Of a stretch of DNA of 64,000 nt, positions 62,679 to 64,000 are shown in pieces. A program made the position numbers and the translations under genes. The notes beneath the pieces are model-generated. The model did no database searches. It was not told the DNA's origin and saw only the letters and a program-made list of their open reading frames with translations. Position 1 is the first letter of the stretch. Each line of letters begins with the position of its first letter. The DNA comes from an uncultured Bacteroidales bacterium (GTDB lineage Bacteria; Bacteroidota; Bacteroidia; Bacteroidales; UBA932). Location: the NCBI GenBank assembly GCA_944326265.1, contig CALVDE010000003.1:140347-204346 (forward strand), in the 5' to 3' direction.

Positions 62679-63896
62679 ATGACTAGAGAATCAATACTTA
62701 TGCAATACCAATCCGAGTGCCTTGAGGCCCTCAAATCAGTGGCAAATATACGCAAACCTTTTGAAAAAGTCTTTATGGATGCGATGAAGTTATTCATGGC
62801 TATTCCCGGCCGCATAAACTTCCTTCAGATGGGACGATACGGAAAGTTCTCCGAACAGACGTACCGCAACCATTTCGTGAACGAATCATTTGACTGATTC
62901 TCATTCAATGAGCACCTTGTCAAAGAGCATCTGCCGGGTAAAAGGAAAGCCATTGCCGTAGATCCTTCCTATATTCCCAAGTCCGGAAAGAAAACCCCAT
63001 GGCTGGGATATTTCTGGTCAGGCTGTGCCGGAGAATACAAACGTGGACTTGAAATCATGGGAATCGGAGTCTTAGATGTAGACAACCGCGAGTGCATGAC
63101 TTTAGGTTCAGTTCAAAGTCCCGACACCAAAACCCTGGACAACATGGACAAGAGCCTGGTTGACTGGTATGCCGGTTATCTTGTAAGCAGGCGAGAACAA
63201 ATACACCGTATATCCAACATTGTCGTGGCAGATGCGTTCTTTTCAAAGAGCACATTCATCACGCCGATGTGTAACAGCGGATTCCATATCATCAGCAGGT
63301 TCAGGAACGATGCAGTCCTGTTCTATCCCACGGCGGAAAAACCGACTGGGAGGAGAGGACGTCCCAAGCTGTACGACGGCCCCATGGACTTCTCGCGGCT
63401 TGACACCTCCAGATGTACGGAACACGAAGTCGACAAAGGGAAGCTGTATGGACTGAAGGCCTGGTCCAAGGCCCTCAAGCGGATGGTCAGCCTTGTCGTC
63501 TGGTATCCCGATGAAGGCAGGACTGACAAATGGCAGCTCTACTTCTCGACAGACCAAAGCCAATCGACACTTGATGTCCTGGAATATTACAGGACTCGCT
63601 TCCAACTGGAGTTCTGCTTCAGGGACAGCAAGCAGTACGCCGGAATCACAAACTGCCAGTCCACCGACTTCAGAAAGCTGGCTTTCCACTTCAACGCATC
63701 GCTTACGGCAATCAATATCGCAAAGGCCGCATGCAAAAGGATGGGAATACCGTATTCCATCTCATCTTGCAAGTCAATGATACACAATGCCTATATGCTT
63801 GAACGATTTATTTGCGTGTTCGGCATCCAGCCGGACACGACATTAATTGACAAAATTTTCAAAGAACTCATTTTATTTACTGCCAGAGCCGCTTAG
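62679..63896 (+). pseudogene. IS4-family transposase with in-frame TGA
   Basis: A single reading frame runs from 62679 to 63896 (about 405 codons) but has one TGA at 62895-62897, between NHFVNESFD and FSFNEHLVKEHL, where a Trp (TGG) is expected. AIAVDPSYIPKSGK (first Asp) lies after the stop, VVADAFFSKSTF holds the second, and EYYRTRFQLEFCFRDSK gives Y-2-R-3-E-6-K, the IS4 signature. An intact-looking start remains at 63057, but it lacks the first Asp. The element is probably dead. Confidence 0.8.
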
Positions 63897-63909
63897 GCGA
63901 GGCCATTTT

Positions 63910-64000
63910 TTAACGAACTATTGTTTTATTCAAAAATAATTTTATGGCAGCGATATGCATCATGGCTTCGTGCGTATCGGCCCTGTATTCATAGTCAATG
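63910..64000 (-). CDS. IS5-family transposase, C-terminal part
   Basis: Thirty codons run in from the right edge and end with TAA: DYEYRADTHEAMMHIAAIKL then FLNKTIVR. This matches the ending of IS5-group transposases (DYEYLPETSEAMIYLAMI type). Partial; the rest is outside the window. It is convergent with the IS4-type gene. Confidence 0.7.
   Translation of the reverse strand, partial: IDYEYRADTHEAMMHIAAIKLFLNKTIVR

Noticed and set aside
62895..62897. TGA read as Trp or selenocysteine in the IS4-type transposase.
   Set aside because: Housekeeping genes in the window end in TGA and use TGG for Trp, and no recoding element is seen; a nonsense mutation is simpler.

Overview
The window is a piece of a chromosome from the order Bacteroidales, most likely a gut member of moderate GC. 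Three things show this. The promoters carry the Bacteroidetes -7 box TAnnTTTG, not the E. coli type. There are few Shine-Dalgarno sites. The gene families are typical of the phylum: NigD-like lipoprotein, 6-bladed propeller lipoprotein, MntP, TIGR02757, short primary sigma factor and the DUF3791/DUF3990 pair. The genus cannot be fixed from the sequence alone.

The first 54 kb is mostly housekeeping. In order it holds: a partial DAACS symporter; a dolichol-phosphate-mannose-synthase-like glycosyltransferase coupled to pyrC; a long minus-strand run htrA - rpoD - M3 peptidase - argS - ygiQ - small acidic protein - clc - tex; dnaN with a DnaQ-type exonuclease; a flavoprotein; tRNA-Thr(CGT) fused almost base to base to a lipoprotein nitroreductase; an FtsX-type permease; a YugP-type protease; a VapC-like PIN pair; a short UvrA paralogue; a LOG protein; mnmA; the SRP RNA; lipoproteins; cdd; a broken permease tail beside an inverted repeat; GH73 and mltG cell wall enzymes; a CTP protease, RNase Z and S1; a tryptophanase-like lyase with ahcY; corA, mntP, recR and a BadF/BcrA-type kinase; a zeta-like kinase with a small partner; tldD/pmbA; slyD; a GH29 fucosidase; a flavoprotein; and tsaD.

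Two intergenic elements (25843-25972 and 49215-49325) have the same GC-rich core but different, perfectly palindromic arms of 28 and 26 bp. Hairpins in the core covary between the copies. A half copy with 28 of 34 matching bases lies against the 3' end of tex. All three read in the same direction as the gene just upstream of them, so they look like a dispersed 3'-end element family.

From 53.6 kb onward the region is accessory. A three-gene DUF3791/DUF3990 operon (possible toxin-antitoxin with an ADP-ribosyltransferase fold) is followed by a cell-surface SGNH-type gene cut by an insertion sequence. That IS is itself cut by an AT-rich cassette of four tightly packed genes (56202-62408): a methyltransferase-like/PIN fusion, a compact SF1 helicase, a 735-residue protein I do not recognise, and a DUF1848 protein with a CX3CX2C cluster at its C-terminus. 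Direct repeats of 12 bp (17 of 18 bp when extended) bound the cassette. An IS4-type transposase with one in-frame TGA and the tail of an IS5-type transposase follow. The cassette is the best candidate here for an undescribed system, possibly anti-phage; that role is inference.
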